Below are positions 25,626 to 36,449 of a stretch of DNA of 64,000 bases, piece after piece. Source of the stretch: Montifringilla adamsi. Taxonomy: Eukaryota; Chordata; Aves; Passeriformes; Passeridae. Location of the stretch: positions 62,001 to 126,000 of the forward strand of contig JAGGNK010015336.1 of assembly GCA_017590115.1 (NCBI GenBank). Direction: 5' to 3'. The notes beneath the pieces are model-generated. The model made no database searches and was not told the origin of the DNA. It was given only the letters and a program-made list of their open reading frames with translations. The number at the start of each line of letters is the position of its first letter. Within the stretch, counting starts at the first letter, position 1. The position numbers and the translations under genes are program-made.

Positions 25626-25934
25626 GAGGACAGGGAAACTCATCAGCTGCCTGAGCAAACTGCATGTGGCAAGCTGCTGTGCACAGGGTCTGAGGATGCT
25701 TCAAAGCATTCTCTGAATATTGAGGCAGTGGAACTGGAGAAGTTGGAGGAAGGACATCCTCTCTTCCCTGGGCCAAGAAAGCCCCTCGGTGCAGCACAGC
25801 CTTTACAGCTGGACCAAAGTCTGTACACGGGAGACTGAAAACTACATACAGCTCATGCCTCTGAACCTGGGGTCTCTCTTTAACAACCAGGATGTGCTGT
25901 CCAGGGACACTCGGCTAGACCAGCTACTGGCAAA

Positions 25935-26160
25935 GTGGGAGGAAGAAGAGCTTCCTGACAGAGACAATGCAGGAGAGGGGGACAGTGAGGCAGAGAGCGA
26001 GTTGTGCCTCCCACTGCAAGAGGAGGGAGCAGAGCCAGCAGCTTCTCCCCTGGACAGCGACCCCTGTGAGGAGGGGCACAGTGAGCCTTTCCCTGGGGCA
26101 CTGCCGGAAGACATAGATACGTTTTCAGTTTCTGCTTTGCCTGCCGATGCCGCGGACGAG
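25935..26160 (+). repeat. Repeat unit 2 of the acidic ORF (open)
   Basis: Frame 1 translation: EEEELPDRDNAGEGDSEA, then LPLQEEGAEPAASPLDSD, EEGHSEP and PEDIDTFSVSALPADA. The EEGAE.(A)AS.LD.D and (P)E..D.FS.S segments parallel unit 1, pointing to an ancestral tandem duplication. Confidence 0.55.
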
Positions 26161-27017
26161 GCTGACGCTGCAGGCACGGAGGCTGGTCGTGCCCAGGCCG
26201 CCCCTCCCCAAGAAAAGCGCTGTCGGGCTGGGGCGCCAGCAGGAGCTTGCCCGGTGCCTGCCCAGCCTCTGGCACTCAGCGTTCCTGCTGGCCCCACTGG
26301 CAGCGCAGCCGTCCCGCAGTCCCCGGCCCCATGGAGATGGCTCTCCATGGCCAAGAGGGTCCGGCGGGCTCTGCGCCACCTTTTCTCCTTCAGCTGCCTC
26401 AGGGGGCAGCCAGAGGAGTGAGCCCGGGGCCAGCAGCAGGCAGGTTCCTGAAGATGACTGCTCACCCTTAGGCAACCAGTTGTCCCAGGTAGGTCCTGCT
26501 GCCGGCACCCAGCCTGACATCCATAAGAAAACAGTAAGGCAGCCTGGTCAGGGAGAGCCGGCTGAAGAAGGAATGGCAGAGCTGCCTTGTACAACCCGAT
26601 AGAAGTTGACTTAAGGCCCGGTCTGCATTGGGGGTGGCATGCCTGCCCTGCCCCCAAGGCTGCATTTGGAGATGAGAAATGCTCCTTGGGCCTCAGCATT
26701 GCAGGCAAAGGAAAGCACTCCCATCCTCCTTTCCTGGGGGCAAATAGGAAAATGCCTCCCTGGATATCAGCAGCAAGGACTGGAGAAAGGTGTGAACCCT
26801 GAAAGAACGACCTGGGGCCCTTACCTTCACAAGAACCATGGAGATCCCCCAGTGCAGACAAGCACATAGTGAGAAAGGACCAATGTGATGGTGCTGGAAC
26901 CAAAGGTCTTGGACTGTCTTCTGCTTCATCTCTCTCCCAACCCCCTCTGCCCCCACTTCCCTTCACATCCTCCTGTTCTCTATTCCTTTCTATCTGTCTT
27001 CATCCTATTTATTGTTA

Positions 27018-27023
27018 AATAAA
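27018..27023 (+). promoter_or_regulatory. Polyadenylation signal AATAAA, candidate 3' end of the antisense unit
   Basis: AATAAA about 600 bp beyond the acidic ORF stop, followed within 30 bp by a T/G-rich stretch (TTGTTAGCTTTG). The CR1 sequence resumes about 100 bp later, so the inserted unit seems to end close to here. Confidence 0.4.
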
Positions 27024-27117
27024 ATCCACATTGTTAGCTTTGTAAATGGTCTCGTTGGCACCTTAATTTGGGCAGAGGCATCTGTTATTAATCCCAGTCT
27101 TAACAGGGCTACATATC

Positions 27118-27480
27118 TGCACACAGCACTCGAGATGTGGCCTCCCCAGTGCCCAGCACAGAAGGACAGTCACTGCCCTGGTCCTGCTGGCTACACTAGT
27201 GCTGACACAGAAGTCCAGGAGACCACCAGGCTTCTTGCCCACCTGGGCACTTGCCAGTTCACGTTTGGCCACTGTCAGCCAGCATCCCCAGGGTCTTTCC
27301 AGCTACTCTGCCACAGCCTGCGGCACTGCAGGGCTTTGTTGTGGCCAAAATTTGCAGCCCAGAACTTTGCCTTTTTGAACCTGATACCATTGACCTTGGT
27401 CCATCAATCCAAAATATCTGGTTCCAACCCTGTACCTCAAGCAGACATGTCACCCACTAGATTAGGTTGGCCAGGGCCCC
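27118..27480 (-). mobile_element. CR1 LINE internal fragment, inverted
   Basis: ACACAGCACTCGAGATGTGG, CCTGGTCCTGCTGGC, ACACTAGTGCTGACACAGAA and the region before the ORF2 end. It overlaps the same CR1 segment as 22640-22990 in the first element, so it is a second copy and not the continuation of a split one. Confidence 0.75.
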
Positions 27481-28314
27481 ATCCAAACAGGCCTATTCCA
27501 AAAAGAGCTCATGTTATGTGAGAAGTAGTGAAGAGATACACACCGGCCACTCTGAAAATACCAGACCAAGGAGACAAACATCTTCTGGAAGCACCAGTTG
27601 CAGCTGGTTCAGAAATATGAATGAAGTGTTATGAACTCAAGACTGATCACTACTGCAGGAAGAGAATAGTGGGAATTGCTTCCAGTCTCTGCATTCTTGG
27701 AAAAGGGTGACTGACTTCATCCAGAGGAGAAAAAGAGAAAGAAATCCAGAACTGGCCATGCCTTTCCACTCCTCCCGAAGAGTCGGAAATACCAAAACCA
27801 CAGCATCATCTCTAACAGAGAGGGAAACATAAGGCTGCCCTGAATACTTGAACAACTCTGAAAAATAACAAGGTCAAAATTGCTGCTGAGAGAAGTGAAT
27901 AATTATTTTGCAGGTAGGAGGCTCAGAGGCATTTTGTTGACACTTTCTGAGTCAATTCTACATCTCCTGGGTGAGAAAAACAGCTTCTACACAAACATAT
28001 TGACATTTCTACCCACATTTCTTACATGAGGAAGATTGCCTGACCCAAAGTATACTCTATTTCCTTCTATTCTCACTGTCAGAATTCAACTAAGAGCATG
28101 GGAGTCATAAACAGATACATTTTAGCACTTACTCACACCCATTTCAAACTGAAGCCATGTCAGAAAATGAAATGTTTAAATATATGTAAACTTTTTTATA
28201 TACAGACGAGATAAATATTAGTCCAACAGCCCTGATATTTCCAGCACTGGGGGCCCAGGGAAGAATTAACAAATGTGTTTCTAAATCCACTCTGTCCATC
28301 CCATCCCAACTTAC

Positions 28315-28368
28315 CTTGTCTCCTTTGGTCCCACTAGCACCAGGAGGCCCAGGGCTGCCAGGAGGACC
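28315..28368 (-). CDS. COL22A1: COL22A1 exon w10 (54 bp), helix
   Basis: Reads GPPGSPGPPGASGTKGDK, six perfect triplets, with acceptor CTCTTTATAG and donor GTAAGT. It ends TKGDK and continues into GEP of w11, giving KGD and KGE pairs in adjacent triplets. Confidence 0.92.
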
Positions 28369-29577
28369 CTATAAAGAGGTAAAATTGAGAGAAAATTCTT
28401 TGTTTCTAAAGTGCAGGAGAAACATAAGGCTGCAGGTAATGGCAGCACAAACGGGATGTCATATTATATTGGGCAGGAACTAACAGAACACATGAGGTTG
28501 CTTTGACTCTGCTGCACAGAGGGGAAAGAGAATAGCAATGGAGATTCCACAGCAACCATAATAACACCAATCTGATTTCAACTGATTCAGAAAAATTGAA
28601 GTTCAGTAAGTACAACAGCGTCAAACACAAAATTTAGTGTAAAAAATTTAGTATAAAATTCAGGCATGAAGATTTACCCCCTTCTAAGTCTAGACATGGA
28701 AAAGGAAGAAATGCTCCAGAAAACCCAATTTTTGTAACAGGGTTTCACTTGGAGATATTATTCCTTTGAAGTACTAAACAAAAAGGATCCATTTTGACAT
28801 CCCTCTGCAATGTGCTACTTCATCTACATTTGCTGCAAGTATAAACCAGTTCTTTATCCATCTGTAACACCGGAAAACATTTCCATCTTGCAAGGATAGT
28901 GATAAACACTAACTAGATGCAGACTTCTTGGTACAAGGTAAACTGTGGCTGAGGAACAGAGCAGGATGCAGGTGCTGCACCCTGGAGGTATCAGGCTCAA
29001 GGGTGGCAGTGATTAGCTGTGTGGCTTTTGGCATATCACTTCTGTCCTCTGCTTCTTATTCTGTCCTTTGCTATTTAGACCAGAAGGTCCTTGGAAGAAA
29101 AGAATGCTTCTCATTAGGTATCATTCCCTGGGTAATGAAAACAGTCTTGTGGAATCTACAGATAGTGGTTTTAGACAAAGCAGTGTGTGTCTGATCAGCA
29201 AAAATGTACTGATCTTCTAGGCCATTTTCTGTTTTCTTTTTGTTTAAAAAATGTAAATAGTTCCAAGCCTTTTTTTTTTTTTTTTTTTTTTTGAAAACAA
29301 ACCAAATATATTAAATCCAGTTCTCTTCCTTTCCTCTTGTGGGCTTAAACAAACATTTAGACTATCACGTTTAAAGGACTGGCATTTCCTGTGAGTGTAA
29401 GTTGCATTCTAGTTTAGTTCTAAAAGCAAACAAACAAAGAAAACTGTACCAAAGATCCTTAGAACAGGGATTGGGTGCTGTCATGATTCAGCAACCACCC
29501 AGGATAAGTCTCAGTTTTAGGGTCAGCTTCCACTCTTTCCAAGAAACACTTCCAGTTTCTGAGTATTTGCCACATAC
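28369..29577 (-). other. Intron w9-w10 (1.2 kb)
   Basis: Contains a 23-base T run (29270-29292). Otherwise unique AT-rich sequence with nothing recognised. Confidence 0.8.
29270..29292. repeat. Poly-T run
   Basis: Twenty-three consecutive T. Confidence 0.95.
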
Positions 29578-29631
29578 CTGTTTCCCCTCCACACCTGGCT
29601 TTCCAGGGAATCCATCCAGGCCTCTGTCTCC
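29578..29631 (-). CDS. COL22A1: COL22A1 exon w9 (54 bp), helix
   Basis: Reads GDRGLDGFPGKPGVEGKQ, six perfect triplets, with acceptor CTTCTTCCAG and donor GTATGT. The RGLDGFPGKPG core is the strongest single match to the human alpha-1(XXII) chain in my memory and follows GLQGERGEKGTRG exactly as expected. Confidence 0.94.
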
Positions 29632-30179
29632 CTGGAAGAAGGAGAGAAAGAACCACTATAATTTAAATATGTGATGTTTAGGTCACTGCCCTGAAGGTGA
29701 TGTCCAATTAGCTTCTCCAAGAGTAATGAATAAAGAAAGAAATTCCAGCCAGTCCCATAAGAAAATAGCTGAAGTTCCTACATGTGTACCATGGAAAGTT
29801 GCTGCAACCAGAAGCAGGTGTGTGCTAGCTTTCCATGTTGGCATCCTTCCTCTACCTGCTGAAGTGGGTTTGTGTAAACTGGACAATGTGCTCCAGCAGA
29901 ATGTCAACCCAGAACAGCTCTTACAAAAATAATAAAGCAATCCAGCAATAGATTGGTTTTACCCAGTAAAGAAAAATCTCTCATTTTTCACCTTTCCTTT
30001 CTGTAACCTGGGGGAATAATTAATTTGTTCCTGTATGTCTCCAGAGCTGGACAGTCCACAAAGTCCATATGCCATGGATTTCACCACTTTATTTTTATTG
30101 CTTAAAGATAGGGGTTTTTCCCCCTGTACCTAAACATGATTTTTTTTTTTTCTTTTCTGCAGTTCCAGACTAGTAAGTC

Positions 30180-30640
30180 TTTCCCTAACCCCCCACAGAG
30201 GAAAGTGTTTCCTTCATCTTTGCGATGACCTGTTATGTATTTGAAGATTTACAAAACTCTCCTTCCAAATTTCTCTAGACTAAACAACCATAATACTTTC
30301 AACTTTTCTTCATGGGCATGTTTGTTAGTTCTCTGATTATTTTTATTACATCCTTTTGTGCAATGTCCAATTTTTGCACATCTTCATTGTAGCTAGGTGC
30401 ATGAATCTCAATACACCTGAGGCTAACTCTGAGCAGGAATATATTTTCATGTTTTATAGACTGTTTTTCTGTTTAAATCTCAGGATAATGTTTACTTTAC
30501 ACCAAACCCCCTTCCACAATACAGCTCCTTGATCAGTTGTTCCCAATCCGTAACTGCAATTTGTTGTCCTATGTGTATGAATCATCCTGCAGCTGACCCT
30601 TCTCAGTGTCATCTTCTGCTTTGGGGGATTGTGTTCACAG
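30180..30640 (-). mobile_element. Ancient CR1/L3-like LINE fragment, inverted
   Basis: Weak but ordered similarity to old amniote CR1/L3 elements: CTGTTATGTATTTGAAGATT, TTCTCTAGACTAAACAACC, TTTCAACTTTTCTTCATGGG, then a region with TGCAGCTGACCCTTCTCAGT. Highly diverged. Confidence 0.5.
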
Positions 30641-32710
30641 TATAATTTTGACTTCTGACCCTGATCTCTACTGTTCTTCTATATGCAAGTTCAACATATA
30701 TTTTATAGTTGAGGTTCTTGATAGAGATAACTGGATCAATTACATACTTCTGCTGGACTTCACTTTTCTCCTGATTGTGGCCTTCGACCATTCAATCTCT
30801 TCAGTTTAAAAACTCCTAGAAACAGGGACTTGTACTTTTTAAAGTCCTTAAACCTCTGAAAAAATGAAACACAGATTTTGTCTAGATCCTCCACACATAG
30901 CTGAATGTAAACTATCAAACACACACTCAGTGCCAGTGTTAACATGAATGTGCATGTAAAAACAAATTCTACAACTACAAGCAGTGATAGAAAACTAATG
31001 GTTTTATGCAGTTTTTCTAGTGTTTTTCTATATTTTAAACTCTGTTAGCTCACTGTTATTACCTGCAAACCTACACTTACAGGACTGGATTTAATTAGCT
31101 TCTTTTGTAAACTACATTGATTTGCCAAGTCAGAAATGGATTTTCTAATCACTATTTATTTTTCCTCCTTAGAAAGTCAATCAATCTTCCAACATAAATG
31201 TTATTTCAAATTATGTATTCAAGGAATGACATTAGAGAGACCCATATCCTCCAGAAAGCAGCTGAATACCAGTGTCAAGACACCCAGATTCACTTGCTTT
31301 GGAGGTATAGTTTCCACATTAATGCTTTCCTTTGCACTGCCTGAACTACAAATATCCTGAATTTAAGACTTTCAGCAAGCAACAGCTTGGTATATTGCTG
31401 ACAAAATGTGCAGTGTGTTCCCAGGAGAATTTTTAACATCAATACACTGCAGCAATGAGTACTTCACACATGCTGGTTTAGGTGCCAAAACAGAAAAGTG
31501 TCGATGTTTTTACTGCTACCAATGGGGGCTGGAAAAGGCAAATGTATTATTTATACAAGCAAATACAAAAAAAGCTATTTGAAAACACTCCAAACAATTG
31601 TGTTTTCTGCTGTTTCTTCAGAAAAATCTGTCTTTATAAATATTTTTTATTACTTTTCCATTCTTTAAATAAGGCTACTCAGTGAAAGGTACTTTTCTTC
31701 CAACAGAGAGAACAAACACATTAAAATTTCATTCTCAAATTTTCACTTCAAGATTTCATTTCTTTCTACTGTGTTCTACTGTTTTTTCTTCTTTTAACCA
31801 GTAGAACAAAATGGTGAAGATTGACAAGCAACTAGGGGAAATGACAATTCTGCCAAAACTTTGGTGCTGCTCTCTGACCTCTACCATTTATAAAATTTAA
31901 TGATTTTTGGAAAAATGATTACCCAGCTGTCTGTAGGGCCCTGGAAAGGCTGGAGGAGAAAAAAAACCACTGCAGAGGGGTCTGGCAGCAGCAGACCAGT
32001 TCTGCTGCCTTCTTACACAATCCCTTCTCAACAAAACAGACAAGGCTTTACAGGATGGACACAGGATTTTGCAGCAAAAGCAGTGCCCTTAGTCACACTG
32101 AATTGCTGGACATGCTTAAATTAGAATGCCAAATATCACATACAGATATGGCTCGTGTTAGCAGGGCAGTGCATCAGAATTATCTCTGAGCCTGTCCTGG
32201 GGTCTACTGTGAGCTCATTGGATGCAAAAAGGCATGAGATATCCCTCATATGGTGCAGTGCTTTTCCTAAAGTGCACGTGTAACCTGGTAACCTGGTGTA
32301 ACTGCTGGATTTGGGAACCTCAATATAAACCCTCAACATTTACATCCAAGGTCCCAGGATATGTGAATAATGCAGCAAGATGGATGGGATAGTTAGGGCT
32401 TTTTTGGTAGTAAGGGGGAAGACTTGATAAAACAATACTCAGTGCATGAACTAGTGCTCCCTCTGATATTATAACTCCTTTTATCTTCAGGCACAAAGAA
32501 ACACAGGTTGCGTAGGTGTCAGTATTGAGGTTACAGCCTGAAGTGCAGACAAGAAAATATTTGGCCCACTGAATTTACGCCCACCATTTTCACAGTAGTA
32601 CTGACTGGTAAAAGTTAAAGAACTGGCAGTGGATGCACTGAGACCATCATTAAAATGTGGGAAAAAATTGAAGCACAATTTTTGTAGCAGAGATTTGGCT
32701 GCTTCTGGGA

Positions 32711-32765
32711 AAGAAAAAACCAAAAAAAAAAAAAAAAAACCAAAAAAAAAAAAACCCAAAAAAAA
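32711..32765. repeat. A-rich low-complexity tract
   Basis: Three A runs separated by CC or CCC. Confidence 0.9.
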
Positions 32766-34117
32766 GGATGGGGGGCACCTCTAATTGTGCAGATCCTTCT
32801 AATGAAACAAAACCTAATTAATTTCTTCCCCACTTTAATCTTCCTCTGCTTAGTCAGTTGTCTGCCCACACACAGCTCCAGCTTCCTCTCCCCCATCAGT
32901 GATGTCAGAAAGATGGATTTTCTTCCAGGAGCCAAATATCCCAGCAGATTAGACAATGTTGCCTCTGGAAAAGCAGCTAGACCTGTGTCTAGCACTGACT
33001 AGACACAGGACACCTATCCAGTTCTGCAAAGGGCTGAAGGAGAAACATGACGAAGATAAAGTGCAATCCAGCCATTTGTTCTAGCTGCAATAACGAGGAT
33101 AGGTAATAAAAAATATGATCATGGCTACTTTATCATAAACAGCAAAAAGGATGTTTGTAAAGAGAAACACAATATCTCATACTAAGGGTCTACTGATAAT
33201 TTTTTCCCAGTAGGCAAAATTTTGCTGTTAATTGCTGGGTTTCCTTTCCAGAAGAAGATGGAGACTGAGAAATGGGAACAGAGCTATGCCGGCAAGATGA
33301 TGACTCTCCTTTACACAAACACAGGCAAAGCTTCCAGACCCTCCCTGAGATAAACCTGTGTCAGGACTGGCTTGAGTCCTAAGCAAGACAACATTTCTGG
33401 GGGCTCCTGAGCACTATCAAGCAGGTCTGCAGCAGAAGTGGGTGCACATCTGAGGTCTCTCTGAACACAATAAGCAAACTGAAGTAACTAAGGCTTTGTG
33501 CCTGCTCAGCTCTCCTTTTAAATGCCCATTCCAGGTACAATAAGCATTTGGTCTTTTCCTTGAGCCACGAAAATGGTTCAAATCCCAGAGTGACCTGTAC
33601 TCTGTGAAACAGCTCTTCACAGGAGAGAACATGGAACTGGGAAGCAATTCCATTTGGTTGAAGCCTTTGACATAGTACAAATTATCTGGTCCTTACTGCT
33701 AGTGAGTTTATGGGGACGGGAGAAGAAAGAAACATAGGAAGTTGGATGATGTGAAAAACTGGAATGAGATGGGAAAATGCTAGATGCAGACATGGTCAGT
33801 GCAGTCAGTGACCAATCTTAACTCTTGGGTTGCGCACACAATGTGAAGACCCCTTCAGATCTCCACACTGGCAACCTCCACTCCTCCTCACTCTCCTCCA
33901 TCCCTAGCTACACACACACAAGAAATCCCTAAACCTGTGCTTAGTAGACAGCACAGATCCCAAAAACCCTCCCGCACACCCATGGGAGGTGGGGAGCACT
34001 TTGAAGTGCAGTGCAGTGAGGACACTCCATCCCTCTTCAGAGCTGCTGGCCTGGTAGTCCACTTGAACTAATGGATAAATGAAAAGCCTGGCTTTTCCTA
34101 TCATACAGCAGGAATAC

Positions 34118-34162
34118 CTTGTCTCCTCGTGTTCCCTTTTCTCCTCTTTCTCCTTGTAGACC
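34118..34162 (-). CDS. COL22A1: COL22A1 exon w8 (45 bp), helix with GLQGER and RGD motifs
   Basis: Reads GLQGERGEKGTRGDK, five perfect triplets, with acceptor TTATTTTTAG and donor GTATTC. It is nearly identical to the human segment as I recall it, which ends RGEK instead of RGDK. Two things stand out. GLQGER resembles the GxOGER motifs bound by collagen-binding integrins, with Gln where hydroxyproline is usual. The Glu-to-Asp change creates an Arg-Gly-Asp tripeptide. Functional meaning is inference only. Confidence 0.93.
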
Positions 34163-35089
34163 CTAAAAATAAAAATAAACAAAGATTATAAAGCTAAATC
34201 CAAGTAGAGGCACAGTTACCTCCTCTGATTAGTCACCAAATCAGCGTGCACATCTGCACAATCAATTCAAGTGAACCTCAAGGACATTTTCTGTGTTGCC
34301 AGTCCTCAAAGTTGGCTGCAGGCATGATCTAAGCAGTCTCACAGAGCAGGGACTGCTTGTGAGCCCAAGAACATCTGTAATATTATATTGCCTGCAGACA
34401 CATGACCCTCCTGCCAACAGTAGAGTGGAGGGACAGGGAACACACCAGAGCTGCAGATGGTCTGGAAAACAACCAATGCTCTGCATTTTTCAAGTTTCTT
34501 GTAAACAATGAGAACTTTGGTAAAGGACAATACTGATGAGAAAACCTTTATCACATAAACACTCAAGAATTCCTGTTCCTGGTGGGTTTGGATGTGGTAG
34601 CCAGACAGACAGCAGGTAGCTTTGAGAACTGGCAGAGGCTAGATGGACTCTGTCCTGGGGGCCCAGCACATTTTTGTGCTGTGAATGCAATGCCAGTGTT
34701 CCTCAGGACTGCATAATTCATCTCCTCCCAGCTACACCAGAAACATTTCTGGAGCTCGGTTTGATGTGACACTAGCACAGACAATTGACTCAATGGGCAC
34801 AAGAGGATTTCACCTTTCCTTAGCTCAGCAAATACCTTGTATTTTATCTTTATTGTAGAAACTGAGCAATCAACTAATAGCTATAGAGAGACAAATATGC
34901 TCAGACAGTAGTGACCTCTCTAGACCTGCCAAAACTTATAGTGCTTCTTGCTGTAATAATTTAAGCTTCAGTTTACTTTACACTATAATGGAGTCTTACC
35001 TCCAAGCTAATGAGAGCTCCATGTCTGTGTATATTTGGCCTTCATGTTGATTTACATAATCATCTAAATGGGCAGAGCTATTTTATACT

Positions 35090-35700
35090 AGAGCAGGTTT
35101 CTCAGAGTCCAGTCCAAGCTGGCCTTGGATGTTTCCAAGAATGGGGCATCCACCATCTCGCCAGACAACCTGTTCCAGAGCCTCACCATCCTCATAAGTA
35201 CAAACTTGCTGCCTTATATCCAATCTAAATCTCACCCCTTTTACTTTAAAACTATAATCCCTTGTCCTATCAAGACAGGTCTTATTAAAAAGTTTGGCAT
35301 CTTCTAAATATTGAAAGGCCACTTTAGGTCTCCTCAGAGCCTTCTCCAGACTGCAATGAGTTGAGCAACCTCAACTCTCAGCCTTATCTCACAGAGGTGC
35401 TGCAACCTTCCTACCAGTTCCATGGCCCTGTTCTGGACCTGCTCTCAGAGGTCCATGAATCTTTCCTGTGCTGGAACCCCAGTGATGGATGCAGCACTGC
35501 AGGTAGGGTCTCACCAAGAGGAGCAGAATCATTTCCCTCACCTGCTGCCATGGTGCTTTTGGGCTCTGAGTGCACACTGTCAGCTCATGTCCAGCTTTTC
35601 ATCCACCAGCACCCCAAGTACTTCTTGGCAGGGCAGCTCACAATCCTTTCATCCCCCAGCCTGTGGGAGATGCTGCCCATCTGGGTCAGCAAATCTCAGA
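35090..35700 (-). mobile_element. CR1 LINE 3' portion, inverted
   Basis: Landmarks: AAGCTGGCCTTGGATGTTTC, GGGGCATCCACCATCTCG, CCTTGTCCTATCAAGACAGG, GGTCTCCTCAGAGCCTTCTC, GATGGATGCAGCACTGCAGG. About 600 bp, lacking the very 3' tip. Confidence 0.85.
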
Positions 35701-36157
35701 AAATCCAGTCAGCCTTTCCAACAGCAGCTTAAAGGCTGCTTACCAAGCTGGGACCACAAGACAGAGGTGCTAAGTGGATAGAATCTAATTTATTTTGGTC
35801 TTGCTGTTCGTTCATTCAACGCAGATTTGTCCCCTGAGCCCAAAGGCTATTCCCTGAGAGCTTTGAAAACATGACTGGAAACTTGCTGAGAGGTGGTATT
35901 TTTTCTTGGTGTTCTGATGAAATTTTAAAGCACCATATAAATGGTGCATCATCACAGACCAAAGCAATTGCATTACACTAGGAGCATCACAAAATCACCA
36001 GCTGTTATCTCAGTAATCAAGTAATTTTTGCTGACACCTCTCTACTGGCTACAGGTCTGTTCTCATTTGAGGAAGACACAAGAAACTCAGTGAAGCCAAG
36101 ACAATTTCACCACTTGGACATAATGCAGGTAAGTGGTCAGACAGATTATAGACTGCT

Positions 36158-36181
36158 TAATAATAATAATAATAATAATAA
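36158..36181. repeat. (AAT)n microsatellite
   Basis: Eight TAA/AAT units immediately before a CR1 scrap. Confidence 0.9.
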
Positions 36182-36182
36182 G

Positions 36183-36244
36183 GTCTCCATGAAGCCTTCT
36201 CTTCACCAAGCTGAACAGCCCAAATATCTTTCACCTGTCTTTGT
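36183..36244 (-). mobile_element. CR1 LINE scrap, inverted, cut by the assembly gap
   Basis: TCTCCATGAAGCCTTCTC and CCAAGCTGAACAGCCCAAAT match the CR1 segment around its CCAGGCTGAACAGCCC motif. It stops at the N run, so its true extent is unknown. Confidence 0.7.
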
Positions 36245-36307
36245 NNNNNNNNNNNNNNNNNNNNNNNNNNNNNNNNNNNNNNNNNNNNNNNNNNNNNNNN
36301 NNNNNNN
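36245..36307. other. Assembly gap (63 N)
   Basis: Run of N between a CR1 scrap and a TA repeat. Open frames reported across it are artefacts. Confidence 1.
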
Positions 36308-36330
36308 TATATATATATATATATATATAT
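36308..36330. repeat. (TA)n microsatellite
   Basis: Twenty-three bases of alternating T and A abutting the gap; probably the cause of the assembly break. Confidence 0.95.
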
Positions 36331-36395
36331 GGGCAGAACACACTGAAAAAGTAAAGTTTTAGAGCAGTAGGAATCGAGCAAGAGTTGTGACTTAC

Positions 36396-36449
36396 CGGTG
36401 CACCTACGTAGCCTTTGATGCCCGGAGGACCCTGTTTTCCCTCGGATCC
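36396..36449 (-). CDS. COL22A1: COL22A1 exon w7 (54 bp), helix
   Basis: Reads GSEGKQGPPGIKGYVGAP, six perfect triplets, with acceptor TCCTTGCCAG and donor GTAAGT. The ending GxVGAP before GLQGER matches the human RVGAPGLQGER segment as I recall it. The exon's donor side is only 65 bp from a TA repeat and 88 bp from an assembly gap. Confidence 0.92.

Larger units (their letters stand above)
24977..26421 (+). pseudogene. Unrecognised acidic-repeat protein gene, decayed; last 180-190 codons still open
   Basis: A coding-like, GC-rich stretch antisense to COL22A1. The frame from ATG 24977 stays open to a stop at 25154. The frame read from 25032 stops at 25374 but continues coding-like with stops near 25407, 25548 and 25623. 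Sense then moves to the frame open from about 25850 to the stop at 26419. That last part is Asp/Glu-rich (KWEEEELPDRDNAGEGDSEA), then Ala/Pro-rich, and ends in a basic tail (MAKRVRRALRHLFSF) followed by CLRGQPEE. The module EEEELPETESEGD at 25410 repeats as EEEELPDRDNAGEGD near 25938. Frameshifts and stops argue for a pseudogene; alternatively introns join the frames. No known domain recognised. The preceding LTR and the AATAAA at 27018 would frame a transcript. Confidence 0.5.
21370..28314 (-). other. Intron w10-w11 (6.9 kb) with a GC-rich antisense insertion
   Basis: Contains a long inverted CR1 (22078-23645), a plus-strand LTR-like element (about 23815-24420), the decayed acidic ORF (24977-26421), its polyadenylation signal (27018-27023) and another inverted CR1 (27118-27480). 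The part from 24.4 to 26.5 kb is strikingly GC-richer than the rest of the window. The part from 27.5 to 28.3 kb is ordinary intron. Confidence 0.8.
29632..34117 (-). other. Intron w8-w9 (4.5 kb)
   Basis: Holds an old CR1/L3-like segment (30180-30640) and an A-rich tract (32711-32765). The remaining sequence at 30.7-32.7 and 32.8-34.1 kb is AT-rich and unrecognised. Confidence 0.75.
34163..36395 (-). other. Intron w7-w8 (2.2 kb)
   Basis: About a third of it is an inverted CR1 (35090-35700). Near w7 come an AAT repeat, a second CR1 scrap, a run of 63 Ns and a TA repeat. Confidence 0.8.

Noticed and set aside
25842..26966. 374-codon open frame on the minus strand, the longest in the window
   Set aside because: It is antisense to the GC-rich acidic frame, low in complexity (Ser/Pro/Gly), and lacks domain resemblance. 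The plus-strand frame shows the internal repeat and a sensible architecture, so the minus frame is probably its shadow.
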